This document shows positions 63,784 to 64,000 of a stretch of 64,000 nt of DNA, piece after piece. Below the pieces are notes generated by a model. It searched no databases. It worked only from the letters and a program-made list of their open reading frames with translations, and was not told the DNA's origin. How positions within the stretch are numbered: the stretch's first letter is position 1; every line of letters starts with the position of its first letter. A program made the position numbers and the translations under genes. Source of the DNA: Stappia sp. BW2 (GTDB lineage: Bacteria; Pseudomonadota; Alphaproteobacteria; Rhizobiales; Stappiaceae); the NCBI RefSeq assembly GCF_008107695.1, contig NZ_VIRG01000053.1, positions 372,001 through 436,000 of the forward strand, read 5' to 3'.

Positions 63784-64000
63784 GAGAGGGCGACCTCCGA
63801 GACCTGGCAGGCGACTTCCGCATCAGCAACCGGATCCGTCTTGCGCGCACCGGAAGCGTATCGCACCGGCTCGATACCCATGAGCTGCATCAGCTTGGCA
63901 TTCACCTGGTGAATGTCATTCCGACTGCAAACGAGTTCACGCGCGGCCGCACCCATGGTGACGGCACGGGTCGGCATTTCGATGAAGCTTCTCATCGCCC
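63780..64000 (-). CDS. Glycosyltransferase, C-terminal fragment
   Basis: The C-terminal 73 codons of a gene running off the right edge. It ends RSFIEMPTRAVTMGAAARELV and NAKLMQLMGIEPVRY, a pattern like the last helices of GT4 glycosyltransferases (MGAAAREL being typical before the final helix). It overlaps the GtrA start by 4 bp, so it is co-transcribed with the locus. With only the end visible, the family assignment is likely but not certain. Confidence 0.7.
   Translation of the reverse strand, partial: AMRSFIEMPTRAVTMGAAARELVCSRNDIHQVNAKLMQLMGIEPVRYASGARKTDPVADAEVACQVSEVALS

Overview
The window is GC-rich, densely packed alphaproteobacterial DNA, most likely from a member of the Hyphomicrobiales. 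This is inferred from an ExoF-type exporter, a ScfR-type regulator, a SprA-type metalloprotease and a 'CCTCATCCTGAGG' palindromic repeat of the kind scattered through many alphaproteobacterial genomes. A marine Stappiaceae (Roseibium/Labrenzia-like) is a plausible guess, but the sequence does not prove it. No rRNA, tRNA, transposase, integrase or CRISPR array was seen.

Layout. 1-10640 is mixed housekeeping: a G3E GTPase fragment, an aminotransferase, a PAS-GAF-GGDEF diguanylate cyclase, a UspA-BCCT transporter pair, a LacI-family regulator, an OmpA-like lipoprotein, a Tat-exported L,D-transpeptidase, an EamA exporter and an Ogt methyltransferase. 10781-17748 holds a three-gene minus-strand locus and is the most unusual part of the window: a trypsin-like protease with a C-terminal domain resembling a degenerate STAND NTPase, a 1032-residue STAND ATPase overlapping it by 4 bp (ATGA), and a fusion of a trypsin-like protease to a DNA/RNA non-specific endonuclease. 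I read it as a candidate protease-controlled immunity or cell-suicide system. 18244-28713 is again ordinary: a small membrane protein, a MarR regulator, an orphan TauB-like ATPase with an MFS gene, a SprA-like metalloprotease, a creatininase-family amidohydrolase, LysR, LuxR and ScfR-type regulators, and a GMC oxidoreductase.

28898-38678 is one minus-strand catabolic operon: a ribose-type ABC importer, a SorC-type regulator, an aldo/keto reductase, a GlpD-like FAD dehydrogenase, a class I aldolase and an FGGY kinase. Together they suggest uptake and breakdown of a polyol or related sugar: phosphorylation, oxidation to a ketose phosphate, aldol cleavage, then reduction of the aldehyde.

39374-41146 is a plus-strand ATP-grasp/HAD pair. 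From 41171 to the right edge all genes are on the minus strand and form a Wzx/Wzy-type exopolysaccharide locus: glycosyltransferases, a sulfotransferase, an ExoF-like export protein, a Wzy-like polymerase, a Wzx flippase, a pectate-lyase-like protein, two Wzc-like proteins (one with a degenerate Walker A motif), and a CDP-sugar cassette (rfbF, rfbG, an RfbH/E1-like enzyme, a C-methyltransferase and a reductase-like SDR). A GtrA/GT39 pair follows at the right edge. The expected product is a sulfated polysaccharide carrying a deoxy, possibly C-methyl-branched, sugar. Two enzymes of the cassette lack expected residues: the E1-like enzyme has no Fe-S cysteine loop, and the SDR lacks the catalytic lysine.
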